64,000 nucleotides of DNA from Streptomyces sp. DSM 15324 (GCF_001514285.1 NZ_KQ949025.1:189571-253570), one strand, 5' to 3'. Positions 34,195 to 43,961 are shown, counted from the stretch's first letter. The notes: generated by a model from the sequence alone, not told the origin. Program-made: numbers and translations.

Positions 34195-35190
34195 GTGGAA
34201 TTCTCGGCCTACGGACGCCTCGAGGTCCGTATCACCGCTGCTGACGTGGGCAAACGCGTCTCGGTACGGCGGTTGACCGGCCCTGGGGTCACGGAGGGGA
34301 AATTCACCGACACGGTGGGTGTTCTCGCATCATGGGACGCGGGTGTGCTCCTGATCACACGGAAGAGCGGGGAGGTCGTCCGGGTTGACGAGTCCTCCCT
34401 GGTCGCCGGGAAGGTCGTCCCCGCCGCCCCTGCCCGCCGCCGGGGTCCGGCCGCCACCTACGAGGAACTCGCCCGCACCGCCTCGCGGGCCTGGCGGCCC
34501 GTGGAGAGCGAGCGCCTCGGCGGGTGGGAGCTGAGGGCCGCCGCCGGATTCACCCGCCGCGCCAATTCCGTGCTGCCGCTCGGCGACCCCGGTCTGCCGC
34601 TCGACGCGGCCCTGGACGCCGTACGACGCTGGTACCGCGAGCGCGGTCTGCCCGCCTATGTGCAGACGGCGACGGGCGCCGAGGGGACCCAGGAGCTGCT
34701 CTGCGCGGAGCTGGAGGGGCGCGGGTGGGCGCGCGAGGTGACCGCCGGACTGTGGACCGGGGCGCTGGCGCCCGTCGCCGACCGGGCGGACGCTGAGGGG
34801 GTGGTGCTGGGCAGGGAGGCCGACGAGGCGTGGCTGGCCCGGTATCAGCGCAAGGGGGTGAGCGAGGTGGCTCTGAGCGTGCTCGGGAGCGGGCCGTCGG
34901 TGTGGTTCGCGTCCGTACCCGGTCCGGGCGGCGGTGCGCCCGCCGCGATCGGGCGGTGTGTCGTGGACGGGCGGTGGGCCGGGTTCGGTGCCGTCGAGGT
35001 CGATCCGGCACAGCGCCGCAGGGGCCTCGCCACGCGCGTGATGGCCGCGCTGGCCCGGCGGGCGCTGGACGAGGGCGCCTCGGCCGCCTGGCTCCAGGTG
35101 GAGGAGGAGAACGCGGGGGCTCTGGCGCTGTACGCCGGGATGGGGTTCTCGGCGCACCACGCCTACCACCACTACCGGGAGCCGTCGTGA
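34195..35190 (+). CDS. GNAT family N-acetyltransferase (Rv0428c/cg3035-type)
   Basis: A roughly 331-residue protein: an N-terminal small beta-barrel (SH3-like, residues about 1-65, RVSVRRLTGPGVTEGKFTDTVGVL) and a C-terminal GNAT domain with the acetyl-CoA loop VDPAQRRRGLATRV and the LALYAGMGF motif. This pairing matches the Rv0428c/cg3035 family. The substrate is unknown. The start is uncertain: GTG 34195 (GGAGGGG 12 nt upstream), GTG 34183 or ATG 34165 are in frame; TAGTAT at 34145 is a possible -10. The stop overlaps the next gene's GTG. Confidence 0.85.
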   Translation: MEFSAYGRLEVRITAADVGKRVSVRRLTGPGVTEGKFTDTVGVLASWDAGVLLITRKSGEVVRVDESSLVAGKVVPAAPARRRGPAATYEELARTASRAWRPVESERLGGWELRAAAGFTRRANSVLPLGDPGLPLDAALDAVRRWYRERGLPAYVQTATGAEGTQELLCAELEGRGWAREVTAGLWTGALAPVADRADAEGVVLGREADEAWLARYQRKGVSEVALSVLGSGPSVWFASVPGPGGGAPAAIGRCVVDGRWAGFGAVEVDPAQRRRGLATRVMAALARRALDEGASAAWLQVEEENAGALALYAGMGFSAHHAYHHYREPS

Positions 35191-36029
35191 GCGCGTACGA
35201 CCCCGCCGAGGTGCGGCGGCTGTTCGCCGAGGAGGCGCGGGCCGAGCGGCCCGACCTGGCGGCGCTGTGTCTGCTGATCGGCGCGGCCGCCGACCCGGAG
35301 CTGGGCGAGGCCGGGGTGGACGCCGCGCAGATGGAACTCGACCGGCTGGCCGGGGAGGTGCCCTTCCGGCCGGGTGGGGTGCGGGCGTGGGCGCTGGCGC
35401 TGGAGGAGCTGCTGGGCGGGCGGTACGGGTTCCGGGGCTCCGGCGCGGACTACCAGCGTCTGGATTCCTCGCTGCTGCACCAGGTGCTGCTGCGGCGGCG
35501 CGGGCTGCCGATCCTGCTGTCGGTGGTGTGGGTGGAGGTCGCGCGGCGGGCGGGGGCGCCGGTGTACGGGGTCGCGCTGCCGGGGCACTTCGTGGTGGGG
35601 TTCGGGCCGCCGGAGGATCTCGAACGGCAGGTGCTGGTCGATCCGTTCGACGGGGGCCGGGTGCTGTCGGGCGGCGACGCGGAGCTGCTGGTGGCCGGGG
35701 CGGGTGCGACGCGGCTGGAGCCGTCGATGCTGGTTCCGGCGGAGCCGTTGTCGGTGGTGATGCGGATCCTGAACAACATCCGGTCGTGGGCGGCGGCCCG
35801 GCCGGAGCGGTCGGACGTGGGCCTGTGGGCGGTGGAGCTGTCGCTGCTGGTGCCCTCTCATCCGGCTCGGTTGCGGTACGAGAAGGGGGCGTTGCTGGTG
35901 CAGCGGGGGGATTTCCTGGGCGGGGCAGCGGAGTTGGAGGAGTACGCGTCGCTGGTGGAGGTCGTGGACGAGCCCGCGGCGGCGAAGGTGCGGCGGGAGG
36001 CCCATGCGGCGCGCGCCATGCTGAACTGA
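35187..36029 (+). CDS. SirB1-type transglutaminase-like protein
   Basis: A 280-residue protein with a transglutaminase-core-2 (SirB1/YchA) domain at about 60-200 and a helical C-terminal region resembling TPR repeats (LLVQRGDFLGGAAELEEYA). Visible core segments are YQRLDSSLLHQVLLRRRGLPILLSVVW and ALPGHFVVGFG, with His in the latter. The catalytic Cys of true transglutaminases is not apparent, as in other SirB1 proteins. GTG at 35187 overlaps the GNAT stop by 4 bp. The stop lies at the start of a 52-bp duplication. Confidence 0.85.
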   Translation: MSAYDPAEVRRLFAEEARAERPDLAALCLLIGAAADPELGEAGVDAAQMELDRLAGEVPFRPGGVRAWALALEELLGGRYGFRGSGADYQRLDSSLLHQVLLRRRGLPILLSVVWVEVARRAGAPVYGVALPGHFVVGFGPPEDLERQVLVDPFDGGRVLSGGDAELLVAGAGATRLEPSMLVPAEPLSVVMRILNNIRSWAAARPERSDVGLWAVELSLLVPSHPARLRYEKGALLVQRGDFLGGAAELEEYASLVEVVDEPAAAKVRREAHAARAMLN

Positions 36030-36142
36030 GCCGTCTTTGGGGTGCGCGTGCGATCCGTGGGTGCGGGTGAGCCCTGACTGAGCCGTCTTTGGGGTGCGCG
36101 TGCGATCCGTGGGTGCGGGTGAGTCGTGGGTGCGGGTGAGTC
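36026..36142 (+). repeat. 52-bp and 16-bp tandem repeats spanning a stop codon
   Basis: A 52-bp unit starting CTGAGCCGTC at 36026 is repeated at 36078. Its last 16 bp (GAGTCGTGGGTGCGGGT) is further repeated to about 36142. The first unit contains the TGA stop of the upstream gene. Confidence 0.88.
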
Positions 36143-36144
36143 GT

Positions 36145-36176
36145 GGCCGGTCGCGCAGTTCCCCGCGCCCCTCCCC
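36145..36176. repeat. dispersed GGTCGCGCAGTTCCCCGCGCC element
   Basis: An intergenic copy of the motif also present near 10236, 18541 and 26630. All lie between or beyond gene ends. Confidence 0.55.
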
Positions 36177-36232
36177 GCGCTCCTGCGCTCCCGCGCTCCC
36201 GCGCTTTTGGAAGACCTTGGCCTGCCCCCCGT

Positions 36233-36850
36233 TCAGAGCCAGCCCTTCTCCCTCGCTATCCGTACCGCCTCCGCCCTGTTCCTCGCCGCCAGTTTCTGGA
36301 TCGCCGTCGAGAGGTAGTTGCGGACCGTTCCCTGCGAGAGGTGGAGCCGCGCCGCCAGTTCGGCGTTGGTGGAGCCGTCGGCCGCCGCGCGCAGGATCTC
36401 GCGTTCGCGGTCCGTCAGGGGGTTGGCGCCCTCCGCGAGGGCCGCTGCGGCGAGGGTGGGGTCGATGACGCGCTCCCCCGCCAGTACCTTGCGGACCGCC
36501 TGGGCGAGCTGGGCGGCCGGGGCGTCCTTCACCAGGAAGGCGTCGGCGCCCGCCTCCATGGCGCTGCGGAGGTAGCCGGGGCGGCCGAAGGTCGTGAGGA
36601 CGACCAGTTTCAGGCGCGGGAACTCCTGGTGGAGCTGGGCCGCCGCCTCGATGCCGGTGCAGCCGGGCATCTCGATGTCGAGGAGGGCCACGTCGACGTC
36701 GTGGGCGCGGGCGGCGGCGAGGACCTCGTCTCCGCGAGCCGCCTGGGCGACCACCTCGATGTCGTCCTCCAGGCCGAGGAGGGCGGCCAGTGCCTCGCGG
36801 ACCATCGACTGGTCCTCCGCCAGCAGGACCTTGATCGTGCCGTCACTCAT
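36233..36850 (-). CDS. NarL/LuxR-family response regulator
   Basis: A 205-residue two-component regulator. The receiver has acidic pocket Glu12/Asp13, phospho-acceptor Asp58 (LLDIEMPG) and the conserved LVKDAP lysine; a LuxR-type HTH follows (residues about 140-195, LTDREREILRAAADGSTNAELAARLHLSQGTVRNYLSTA). ATG overlaps the sensor-kinase stop by 4 bp (ATGA). It is the last gene of the exporter operon, and a 14-bp palindrome ahead of the operon is its candidate operator. Confidence 0.93.
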   Translation of the reverse strand: MSDGTIKVLLAEDQSMVREALAALLGLEDDIEVVAQAARGDEVLAAARAHDVDVALLDIEMPGCTGIEAAAQLHQEFPRLKLVVLTTFGRPGYLRSAMEAGADAFLVKDAPAAQLAQAVRKVLAGERVIDPTLAAAALAEGANPLTDREREILRAAADGSTNAELAARLHLSQGTVRNYLSTAIQKLAARNRAEAVRIAREKGWL

Positions 36851-38055
36851 GGGCGGGATCCTACGTCCGCGGCGGTGCCCGCCGGGACGCGGGCGGTCAC
36901 CCGGAAGCCGTGTTTGACGCGGCCCGCCTCCAGCGTGCCGCCGGCCTTCTCCAGGCGCTCGGTGAGGCCGGTGAGGCCGTTGCCGGGGCCCTTGCCGGAG
37001 CCGCCTGAGCCGTTGTCCTCGACGCAGAGTTCGAGGCGGGGGCCGTCGAGGGTCTGGCGCCGGTGGACCTCCACCGTGCAGCGGGTGGCGCCGCTGTGCC
37101 GTACGACGTTGGTGACGGCCTCGCGCAGGGCCCAGGCGAGGGCGGACTCGCTCTCCTCGGGGACGCCGTCGAGGTCGGGTTCGGCGGGGGTCGTGGCGGT
37201 GATGCCCGCCGCCGTCAACGCGACCTGGGCGCCGGCGAGTTCGGCGGCCAGACGGGGACGCCGGTAGCCGGTGACGGCCTCCCGGACGTCGACCAGGGCC
37301 TGGCGGCTGACCTGTTCGATGTCGGCGACCTGCTGGGCGGCCTTCTCGGGGTGGTCGGGGAGCATCCGGCCCGCCAGCTCGCTCTTGAGGGTGATCAGGG
37401 AGAGGGAGTGGCCGAGGAGGTCGTGCAGATCGCGGGCCAGCCGCAACCGCTCCTCGTTGGCGGCCAGTTGGGCGACGGTGGCGCGGGCCTTGCGCAACTC
37501 GACGGTCGTCCGGACCAGTTGGCCGACGCCGGTCATCGCGAAGCCGATGAGCAGGACCAGCACGAGGAGGTTGGCGGCCGCCTCGACGTCGGTGCGCAGG
37601 CCGACCAGCATCAGGACCGCCCCGGTGCCGGGGATCACCCAGAACGCCATCCGCGGCGGCAGGGCGATCCCGCCGGCGACGGAGACGTAACAGAACAGGC
37701 CGAGCCAGGCGGAGCCGAGCGTGAGGGACAGCACCACGGCGAGCACCGCCATCGCGGCGATGAGGCCGTGGACCACCCTCGACGGGTAGGGCGTCGCCCC
37801 CATGTCGCGGAAGAGGAGCGAGAGGTAGACGGCGACGAACACCGCCAGGCCCGTCCAGCCGGCGGCCGTGCCGGCGGTGGTGTGCCGGCCGGACACCAGA
37901 TCGTGGACCGGTGAGCTCAGGAACACCAGCCAGACGCCGATCCACAGCGCCTTGCGCCGCCACAGCTCACGTCGGGTGCGGGCCGCCTGGCCCAGCAGGA
38001 TCGACGGCCCCTGGCGGGCTTCCTCCGACAGCGGGTCGTCCGTCATGGCACTCAC
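36847..38055 (-). CDS. HisKA_3 sensor histidine kinase
   Basis: A 402-residue membrane histidine kinase of the DesK/NarX class. Four to six membrane segments (residues about 34-175) precede the dimerisation domain, with phosphorylated His211 in LRLARDLHDLLGHSLSLITL (numbered from GTG 38055), and an HATPase_c domain (DNGSGGSGKGPGNGLTGLTERL). No extracellular sensor domain is seen. GTG 38055 overlaps the permease stop by 4 bp; ATG 38046 is the alternative. It pairs with the response regulator to control the exporter. Confidence 0.92.
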   Translation of the reverse strand: MSAMTDDPLSEEARQGPSILLGQAARTRRELWRRKALWIGVWLVFLSSPVHDLVSGRHTTAGTAAGWTGLAVFVAVYLSLLFRDMGATPYPSRVVHGLIAAMAVLAVVLSLTLGSAWLGLFCYVSVAGGIALPPRMAFWVIPGTGAVLMLVGLRTDVEAAANLLVLVLLIGFAMTGVGQLVRTTVELRKARATVAQLAANEERLRLARDLHDLLGHSLSLITLKSELAGRMLPDHPEKAAQQVADIEQVSRQALVDVREAVTGYRRPRLAAELAGAQVALTAAGITATTPAEPDLDGVPEESESALAWALREAVTNVVRHSGATRCTVEVHRRQTLDGPRLELCVEDNGSGGSGKGPGNGLTGLTERLEKAGGTLEAGRVKHGFRVTARVPAGTAADVGSRP

Positions 38056-38792
38056 GCCTTCAGCGTGTCCTTCCGGTACAGCCAGGCCGCGCCGCCCGTG
38101 AACAGGGCGAAGAAGACGGCCAGGATGGCGATGTCCTTGGCGTGCGGGGCCCGGCTCTGTTCGATCGCCTGCCCCAGGGCAGCGTACGCGCGGGTGGGCA
38201 CCCACCTGGCTATGTCCTGCAACCACTGCGGGAAGGTCGTCGTCGGCATCCACAGGCCGCCGAGGATCGACAGCCCGAAGTAGGTGATCATCGTGATGGG
38301 CCGGACCGCGTCCCCGCTCGCGAGGTAGCCGATCGCGACGCCCAGGGCGGCGAAGACGAGGCTGCCGGCCCAGATCGCGCCCGTGAGCGCCGGCCACTGC
38401 CACGCCTCCAGCCGTACGCCCTTGACGGCGGCGGCGACGGCGAAGACCACGACGATCGACGGGAGGCTGACGACGGCCGCGCTCGCGGTCTTCGCCAGGA
38501 CGTATCCGCGACCCGGCAGCGTGGTCAGCCGCAGCTGGCGCACCCAGCCGCTCTCCCGCTCCTTGGCGATGCGCTCGCTGTTGCCCATCAGGACGGCCGT
38601 GAGGGCGCCGAAGGAGGCCATCGAGACCATCATGTACGTCGGGAGGGTCAGGCCGGTGCCGTCGACCTCGGTGGTGGCGTCGGCGCTGCCCGCGATCAGC
38701 AGGAACAGCACCGACGGGTAGACCACCGAGAAGAACAGGAACTTGCGGTTGCGCAGGGCTCGCGCGAGCTCCAGCTTGATCAGGCTGTTCAC
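38052..38792 (-). CDS. ABC-2 type transporter permease
   Basis: A 246-residue permease with six predicted membrane segments and the ABC-2 layout (N-terminal cytoplasmic ELARALRNRKF helix, first helix FLFFSVVYPSVLFLLIAG, later GLSILGGLWMPTTTFP). GTG at 38792 overlaps the ATPase stop by 4 bp. With the ATPase it forms an exporter; substrates in this family include antibiotics and lipids, and the sequence does not say which. Confidence 0.9.
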   Translation of the reverse strand: MNSLIKLELARALRNRKFLFFSVVYPSVLFLLIAGSADATTEVDGTGLTLPTYMMVSMASFGALTAVLMGNSERIAKERESGWVRQLRLTTLPGRGYVLAKTASAAVVSLPSIVVVFAVAAAVKGVRLEAWQWPALTGAIWAGSLVFAALGVAIGYLASGDAVRPITMITYFGLSILGGLWMPTTTFPQWLQDIARWVPTRAYAALGQAIEQSRAPHAKDIAILAVFFALFTGGAAWLYRKDTLKA

Positions 38793-39724
38793 TTGGTCCT
38801 CGCCTCCTCGGCGGCGGTGATGGCGACGAAGGCCTGCTCCAGACCGAGCCCGGCGACTTCGAGGTTGCGGGGGTAGAGGCCGAGGCCGTAGAGCGCGTGG
38901 ACGGTGGCGTCGGCGTCGGAGGACTGGATACGGACCGTCCGGCCAACGACGTCGAACGTGGTGAGGAACGGCAGGGCACGCAGCGCGGACTCGTCGATGT
39001 CGCCCTCGAGGTCGAAGGAGACCCGGCGGGCGCCCGCCTTGGCCTTGATCTCGGCGGCGGTGCCGTCGGCCAGCAGCCGGCCCCGGTGCAGGACGAGGAC
39101 CCGGTCGGCGATGGCGTCGGCCTCTTCCAGGTAATGCGTGGCGAACAGGACGGTCCGCCCCTGGTCGGCCTGTTCACGCATGGTGGCCCAGAAGCCCTGA
39201 CGGGTGGTGACGTCCATGCCGGTGGTGGGCTCGTCCAGGACGATCAGATCGCTGTCGCCGGCGGTGGCGAGGGCGAAGCGGACGCGCTGGGCCTGGCCGC
39301 CGGAGAGCTTGTTGACCTTGCGGGAGGCGATCTGGCCGATGCCCGCGCGGGCGAGCACGTCGGAGACCTTGTAGGGCTTGGGGTGCAGGGCGCAGGCGAG
39401 GCCGACCAGCTCGCCGACGGTGACCTCGTCCATCAGGCCGCCGCTCTGGAGCATGGCCCCGACCCGTCCGGCGACGATGGCCTCGCGCGGGCTGGTGCCG
39501 AACACGGTGACCTGGCCGCCGTCGGCCTGCTTGAGGCCGAGGAGCAGGTCGAGGGTGGTGGACTTGCCGGCCCCGTTGGGCCCGAGGAGCGCCACGGTCT
39601 CCCCCGGGTGCAGCTCCAGGGTCAGCCCGTCCACGGCGCGTACCTCGCCGTAGGTCTTGCTCACGCGGTCGAAGCCGACCACGGGTGCCGTCTTCGCCCC
39701 GGGGGCTGCTGTCTTCGTCGTCAT
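38789..39724 (-). CDS. ABC transporter ATP-binding protein
   Basis: A 311-residue ATPase for the ABC-2 permease. Walker A GPNGAGKST (residues about 48-56), signature KLSGGQAQR, Walker B LIVLDEPTTGMD and the switch His in ATHYLEEAD are present. The C-terminal region (residues 235-311) is the usual DrrA-like extension. ATG 39724 begins the operon of four overlapping genes (ATPase, permease, kinase, regulator). The palindrome at 39784 is 60 bp upstream. Confidence 0.93.
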   Translation of the reverse strand: MTTKTAAPGAKTAPVVGFDRVSKTYGEVRAVDGLTLELHPGETVALLGPNGAGKSTTLDLLLGLKQADGGQVTVFGTSPREAIVAGRVGAMLQSGGLMDEVTVGELVGLACALHPKPYKVSDVLARAGIGQIASRKVNKLSGGQAQRVRFALATAGDSDLIVLDEPTTGMDVTTRQGFWATMREQADQGRTVLFATHYLEEADAIADRVLVLHRGRLLADGTAAEIKAKAGARRVSFDLEGDIDESALRALPFLTTFDVVGRTVRIQSSDADATVHALYGLGLYPRNLEVAGLGLEQAFVAITAAEEARTK

Positions 39725-39783
39725 ACCCCGATCGTCGCCCGGAGGACCCGGGCGGGGGCAGTGTCGGGCGTCCTCGGTGCCGC

Positions 39784-39797
39784 ATGACAGATGTCAT
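39784..39797. promoter_or_regulatory. palindromic operator candidate ATGACAGATGTCAT
   Basis: A perfect 6-2-6 inverted repeat 60 bp upstream of the ATPase start. This is a plausible binding site for the operon's own LuxR-type response regulator, since such regulators often autoregulate. Reading is from symmetry and position only. Confidence 0.5.
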
Positions 39798-39865
39798 GAG
39801 CCGAGGTGCGCGCCGGTGGGGCGCGTGGGGCCCCTCCCGCACGTGGGGGCGGCCCCTCCGAGCCC

Positions 39866-39901
39866 GTGGAGGCCCGTCCCTGCCCAGGGACGGGCCTCCA
39901 C
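39866..39901 (-). terminator. 17-bp perfect terminator hairpin
   Basis: GTGGAGGCCCGTCCCTG (39866-39882) pairs exactly with 39885-39901, just downstream of the peptidoglycan-binding gene. Confidence 0.85.
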
Positions 39902-39923
39902 CGCCGTCACGGACGGCCGACGG

Positions 39924-42458
39924 TCAGTTCGGGTTGGTGTCGATGACTCCGACGCGCTCCGCCGCCGTCTTGCCCCGCAGGGCCTTGCGCAGAGCGGCGA
40001 CGACATCCTGCGGCAGGATGTCCCGCTTGCCGCTCGCGCCGTCGACCTTCACCCCGTCGAAGGTGCTGCCGTACGCCTTCTCCAGCGCCTGGAGGTTGTA
40101 CGTCTCGACGAGCTTCCCGTTGATGGCCTTGACGCCGAGGATCTTCGGCAGCGACACCGGGCCGAACGGAATGCTGTGTGCCGCGTCGGTCTGCACGGTG
40201 ACCAGGCCGGACATCGCCGGTTCGGCGAACTCCTTCATCATGCGGTCGACCTCGGCGTTGGTGATCGTCGGCTGCTTGGTCGTCGTCGGGACGGTCACCG
40301 GGGCGGTGGCACCGGTCTCCACCTGGGTGCGGTACCCGGCGACGACGGCCTCTTCGGCCTTCGCCGCGTCGATGCCCTTGCCCGCCTTGCCGTAGACGGC
40401 GATGGCCTTGCCCGACTCGAACTTGATGGTGCCGTCGGTGGCCGACCCCGCGCCGCCCGCCACGCTCTGCAGCGCCGCCTGGAGCTTCTCCTCGTCGACC
40501 GGCATCTCGGGCTCGACCACCCGGTGCTGCCCGAACAGCGAGCCGATCACGGAGACCGGGTTGTAGTCGCTCTTCGCGGCGTCGTCGAGGGTGGCCTGGA
40601 TGTCGAACTGGAGGCCCGCCTGGTCCGGCTTGAGGGAGACGGTGTCGCCGTCGACGGACAGCTTCAGCGGCTGCGCGGCCCGCTTGTCGAAGGCGTCGTC
40701 GAGCTTCTTGACGGCCTCGTCGCGGGTGCTGCCGCCGATGTCGACGCCGAGCACGGTGGTGCCCTTGGGCACGTCGGAGTGGTTCATCAGCAGTCCGGCG
40801 CCGTACACGCCGACCCCGCCGAGGACCAGGACGCCGCCGAGCAGGACCAGCTTGCTGCGGCCCTTCTTCTTCGCCTTCTTGGAGCCGGACGCGCTCTGCG
40901 CGGCCCTGGCGGCGGGCTTGGGCGCCTTCTTCGCCCCGGGCCCGCCGCTCTGCGTACCGCCGGGCGCGCCGGGGGTGCCCTGGTCAGCGGAGGGCACGAC
41001 CGGGATACCGCTGGTGACGGTGTGCCCGGAGACGTTGTCGGCGGGACGGCCGTAGCCGCCCGCGCCCGGCCCGGGGGCCTGGATCTGCGGGGTGAGGACC
41101 GCGGTGTCGTCGCTCAGACCGCCGCCGGGGAGCCGGGCCGTGCCGGGAACGGTCGTACGAGGGCCGCCGGGAGCGGTCGTACGAGGGCCGCCGGGAGCGC
41201 CGCCGTAGCCGTTCGGGGAGCCGGGGATGCCAGGGATGCCGGGGGCGCCGACGGCCGGGCCGGCCGCGCCCTGGGCCACCGGGGGCACGATCGGGCCGTC
41301 GCCGGTGACCGGGCCGCCGGTCGGGCCGGTGGGCCCCTGCGGGCCGCCGTGGCCGTGCGGGCCGGCGGGGATGTCGGGGCCGTTGAAGTCGTGCCGGCTG
41401 CCGGGACCGGGGGCGCCGCCCTGGCCGTTCGTCCCGGGGAAGCCCGGCTGGTCGCCCTGGCCGTTGCCGGAGAAGTACGGCAGCTCGTCGCGGCGTGCCT
41501 CGGCACCGCCGCCACTCTGACCGCCCGGCGACTGGCCGGGTCCCTGCCCCTGACCCTGCGCCTGTGCTTGCCCCTGACCCTGGCCCTGTCCCGGGCGCGG
41601 GGTGCCGAGCGGACCCGCGGACAGCGCCTCGGTGACGTCGAAGGAACCGGTGCCGCCGCCGTGCCCGGGAGCCACCGGACCGCCGGTGGCACCGGGGAGC
41701 CCGGCGCCGTTGGTGCCGCCCGGCCGGGGGCCGATCGGCGCGCTCATGGAACCGACCACGCCACCGGGACGCCCACCGGCCGGTCGCCCGGCACCGGGAC
41801 GCGCGCCACCGGCCGGAGTACCCGACACGCCCGAAGCGCCGGAAGTACCAGAAGCACCGGAAGCACCAGGCGCACCAGAAGCGCCGGAAGCGCCCACACC
41901 TGCGACGGAACCGCCCGGAATGCCCGCCCCGTTGGTGGCCCCGCCGCCCTGACCGCCCTTGGCGGGACCGGACTTGCGCGGGGCGAACCAGTCGCTCGCC
42001 GCCTTCTCCCCCACGCCGGCCGCGGTGTCGGCGGGCGCCGCGAAGCTGCCCGTGTCGGCCCCGGAGAAACCGGCAGAACCGGAGGAACCGGCAGAACCGG
42101 CAGAACCGGCAGAACCGGAGGAGTTGCCGGAATCGGTACCTGCGCCGGCACCGACTGCGGGCCTCGACTGCGGGCCGGTGTCGGCGTTGGCGCCGGCGTT
42201 GGTGTCGTCGCCCTCGGACTCGGCGACGGGCTTGCGCACGACGACCGGCGGAATGGGCCGGGAACCGGGGATGTTGATCCGGATCCGGGTCGTCAGCGTG
42301 GTCTCGGTCTTGCGTTCCTCCGGCCGGGCGGCCGAACGGCCCGCGTCCGCACCGGCGTCGGACACCACGGGGATGCCGTACGGCGGCGTACCCGAGGGGT
42401 ACGCGGCCCCGCCGCGCCCGTTGGGCCCGGAGGACGGACTGTCAGTTTCACGACTCAA
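39924..42458 (-). CDS. large disordered membrane protein with PG_binding_4 (YoaR-like) repeats
   Basis: An 844-residue protein. Residues 1-530 are a predicted disordered cytosolic region rich in Gly, Pro, Ala, Ser and Gln, with collagen-like [12 protein letters not shown] stretches and [11 protein letters not shown] Lys-rich segment ([10 protein letters not shown]) and one membrane helix (about 551-572, [22 protein letters not shown]) precede an extracellular region with two repeats of the YoaR/PG_binding_4 type ([16 protein letters not shown]...; a second from about 720). The TTG at 42458 has a GGAG ribosome site 8 nt upstream and is the only good start. It probably binds peptidoglycan; I see no VanW domain. 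Confidence 0.85.
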   Translation of the reverse strand: MSRETDSPSSGPNGRGGAAYPSGTPPYGIPVVSDAGADAGRSAARPEERKTETTLTTRIRINIPGSRPIPPVVVRKPVAESEGDDTNAGANADTGPQSRPAVGAGAGTDSGNSSGSAGSAGSAGSSGSAGFSGADTGSFAAPADTAAGVGEKAASDWFAPRKSGPAKGGQGGGATNGAGIPGGSVAGVGASGASGAPGASGASGTSGASGVSGTPAGGARPGAGRPAGGRPGGVVGSMSAPIGPRPGGTNGAGLPGATGGPVAPGHGGGTGSFDVTEALSAGPLGTPRPGQGQGQGQAQAQGQGQGPGQSPGGQSGGGAEARRDELPYFSGNGQGDQPGFPGTNGQGGAPGPGSRHDFNGPDIPAGPHGHGGPQGPTGPTGGPVTGDGPIVPPVAQGAAGPAVGAPGIPGIPGSPNGYGGAPGGPRTTAPGGPRTTVPGTARLPGGGLSDDTAVLTPQIQAPGPGAGGYGRPADNVSGHTVTSGIPVVPSADQGTPGAPGGTQSGGPGAKKAPKPAARAAQSASGSKKAKKKGRSKLVLLGGVLVLGGVGVYGAGLLMNHSDVPKGTTVLGVDIGGSTRDEAVKKLDDAFDKRAAQPLKLSVDGDTVSLKPDQAGLQFDIQATLDDAAKSDYNPVSVIGSLFGQHRVVEPEMPVDEEKLQAALQSVAGGAGSATDGTIKFESGKAIAVYGKAGKGIDAAKAEEAVVAGYRTQVETGATAPVTVPTTTKQPTITNAEVDRMMKEFAEPAMSGLVTVQTDAAHSIPFGPVSLPKILGVKAINGKLVETYNLQALEKAYGSTFDGVKVDGASGKRDILPQDVVAALRKALRGKTAAERVGVIDTNPN

Positions 42459-42611
42459 GGCAGGTTCTCCAGGTTGGCTCCACCGCCCGCCACGACCTCA
42501 CGGGCAGCTCGGCGGCGCGCACCACCATACTGGCCGCTTCTGGCGCGTATCCCACGACCGCCATTGAAACCCGCACGGGACTCGCACGGCCGCGCCCTGC
42601 GAAGTGGTACG

Positions 42612-43022
42612 TCACTTGCCAAGTCGGACGTCGGGGCGGTCCGGTTGCCTCCCCAGCCCAAGGGTGGCGCAGATCACAGCCAGCGCCATACCGCCGAGCA
42701 GGAAGAGGTACGAGCCGCCTCCCGCGCCGAACAGGAAGTCCCCTTCGGCACGGCCCGCGGTGCACACGATGACGGCGATCATCCAGCCGGCGGCCGGCGC
42801 GACCGCCCCGGCACGGCTGTTCGCGGCCCGGGCGCCGCCGAGGAACAGCCCGGCCGCACCGGCGAGCGCGAGCAGCAGTCCGCCGGGGAACCAGCCGGAC
42901 TGCACGAGCGCACCGGCCAGGCCGGTCACCGCACCGAGGACGAAGAGCCCGAGGTAGGCGGCGATCCGTCCGGCGGGGGGACGCTGGAGGGGCTGGGCGA
43001 GCATCGAACCGGGACCGGGCAT
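42612..43022 (-). CDS. DUF6113-like membrane protein
   Basis: A 136-residue protein with four hydrophobic segments (residues about 20-42, 46-64, 75-90, 100-122) and a polar C-terminus. Its ATG overlaps the mshB stop by one base (TGATG), so the two are co-translated. I believe this is the DUF6113 family found beside mshB in Streptomyces (label from memory). No function is known; coupling to mycothiol biosynthesis is only contextual. Confidence 0.78.
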   Translation of the reverse strand: MPGPGSMLAQPLQRPPAGRIAAYLGLFVLGAVTGLAGALVQSGWFPGGLLLALAGAAGLFLGGARAANSRAGAVAPAAGWMIAVIVCTAGRAEGDFLFGAGGGSYLFLLGGMALAVICATLGLGRQPDRPDVRLGK

Positions 43023-43906
43023 CAGGCGCTCGCCTCCGTCCCGACCTCGACTCCGGCGAACAGGTCCGTCTCCCTGTTCCCCACCCGCTCCCCGGGCTCA
43101 CCGCGCACCAACTCGTAGTACTCAGTGGTGAAGAGGGGCTGGGCCAGCTCGTTGGAGAGGGCGAAGCAGCGCTCGCCCGGGGCGACCTCGATCTGGGTGG
43201 CGTGCGCGCGCATCGCGGCGGCCTTTGCGGGCGCGTACGGGGTGCCGTCGATGACGGTGGTGATCCGGTCGTCGTCGACGACCCCGGGTACGTCGGCGAC
43301 GGCGGCGCTCTTGTCGAAGGGCAGCGTCGGCAGTTCCTCGCGGAGCCGCTCGAAGGCGGCCTCGACGACGGAGCGCGGCACGCGGTTGTAATAGACCTTG
43401 GGGACGGCCCAGCCGGTCTCGGCGGCGAAGTCGACGGCCCGCAGGGCGACGCGGTGCGCCTGGATGTGGTCGGGGTGGCCGTAGCCGCCGTTGTCGTCGT
43501 AGGCGACAAGGACATGGGGACGCACTTCGAGGATCACCTCGGCAAGCGCGGCGGCGGCCTCGTCGACGTTCGCCTGCCAGAAGCAGGCGGGGTCGTCGTT
43601 GTCGGCGACGCCCATCATCCCGGAGTCGCCGTACCGCCCCACACCGCCGAGCAGCCGGAAGTCCCCGACACCGAGCGCGGCCATGGCGTCGGTCAGCTCA
43701 CGCAGCCGGTACTCACCGAGGGCGGCACCGCTCAGATGCCGCAGCTCGGGCGGGATGACCTCCCCGCGCTCACCGAGCGTGCAGGTCACGAGCGTGACCC
43801 TGGCGCCCTCGGCCGCGTAGCGGGCCATGGTCGCGCCGTTGTTGATCGACTCGTCGTCCGGATGCGCGTGCACCAGGAGCAGACGCCGAGCGGGCAGTTC
43901 CGTCAT
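43022..43906 (-). CDS. mshB: mycothiol biosynthesis deacetylase MshB
   Basis: A 294-residue zinc deacetylase. It removes acetyl from GlcNAc-inositol, the second committed step of mycothiol synthesis, the actinobacterial thiol buffer. The LmbE-type motif is AHPDDE (His15, Asp18 zinc ligands; Asp17 catalytic) and the third ligand is in GHPDHI. The middle [12 protein letters not shown] and C-terminal [10 protein letters not shown] segments fit MshB. ATG start at 43906. The next gene, DUF6113-like, overlaps by one base. Confidence 0.94.
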   Translation of the reverse strand: MTELPARRLLLVHAHPDDESINNGATMARYAAEGARVTLVTCTLGERGEVIPPELRHLSGAALGEYRLRELTDAMAALGVGDFRLLGGVGRYGDSGMMGVADNDDPACFWQANVDEAAAALAEVILEVRPHVLVAYDDNGGYGHPDHIQAHRVALRAVDFAAETGWAVPKVYYNRVPRSVVEAAFERLREELPTLPFDKSAAVADVPGVVDDDRITTVIDGTPYAPAKAAAMRAHATQIEVAPGERCFALSNELAQPLFTTEYYELVRGEPGERVGNRETDLFAGVEVGTEASA

Positions 43907-43961
43907 GAGGCCAGCCTACGAGGCGACGACCGCCCGGCGGTCATCTGCCTCCTCCGTGGAC

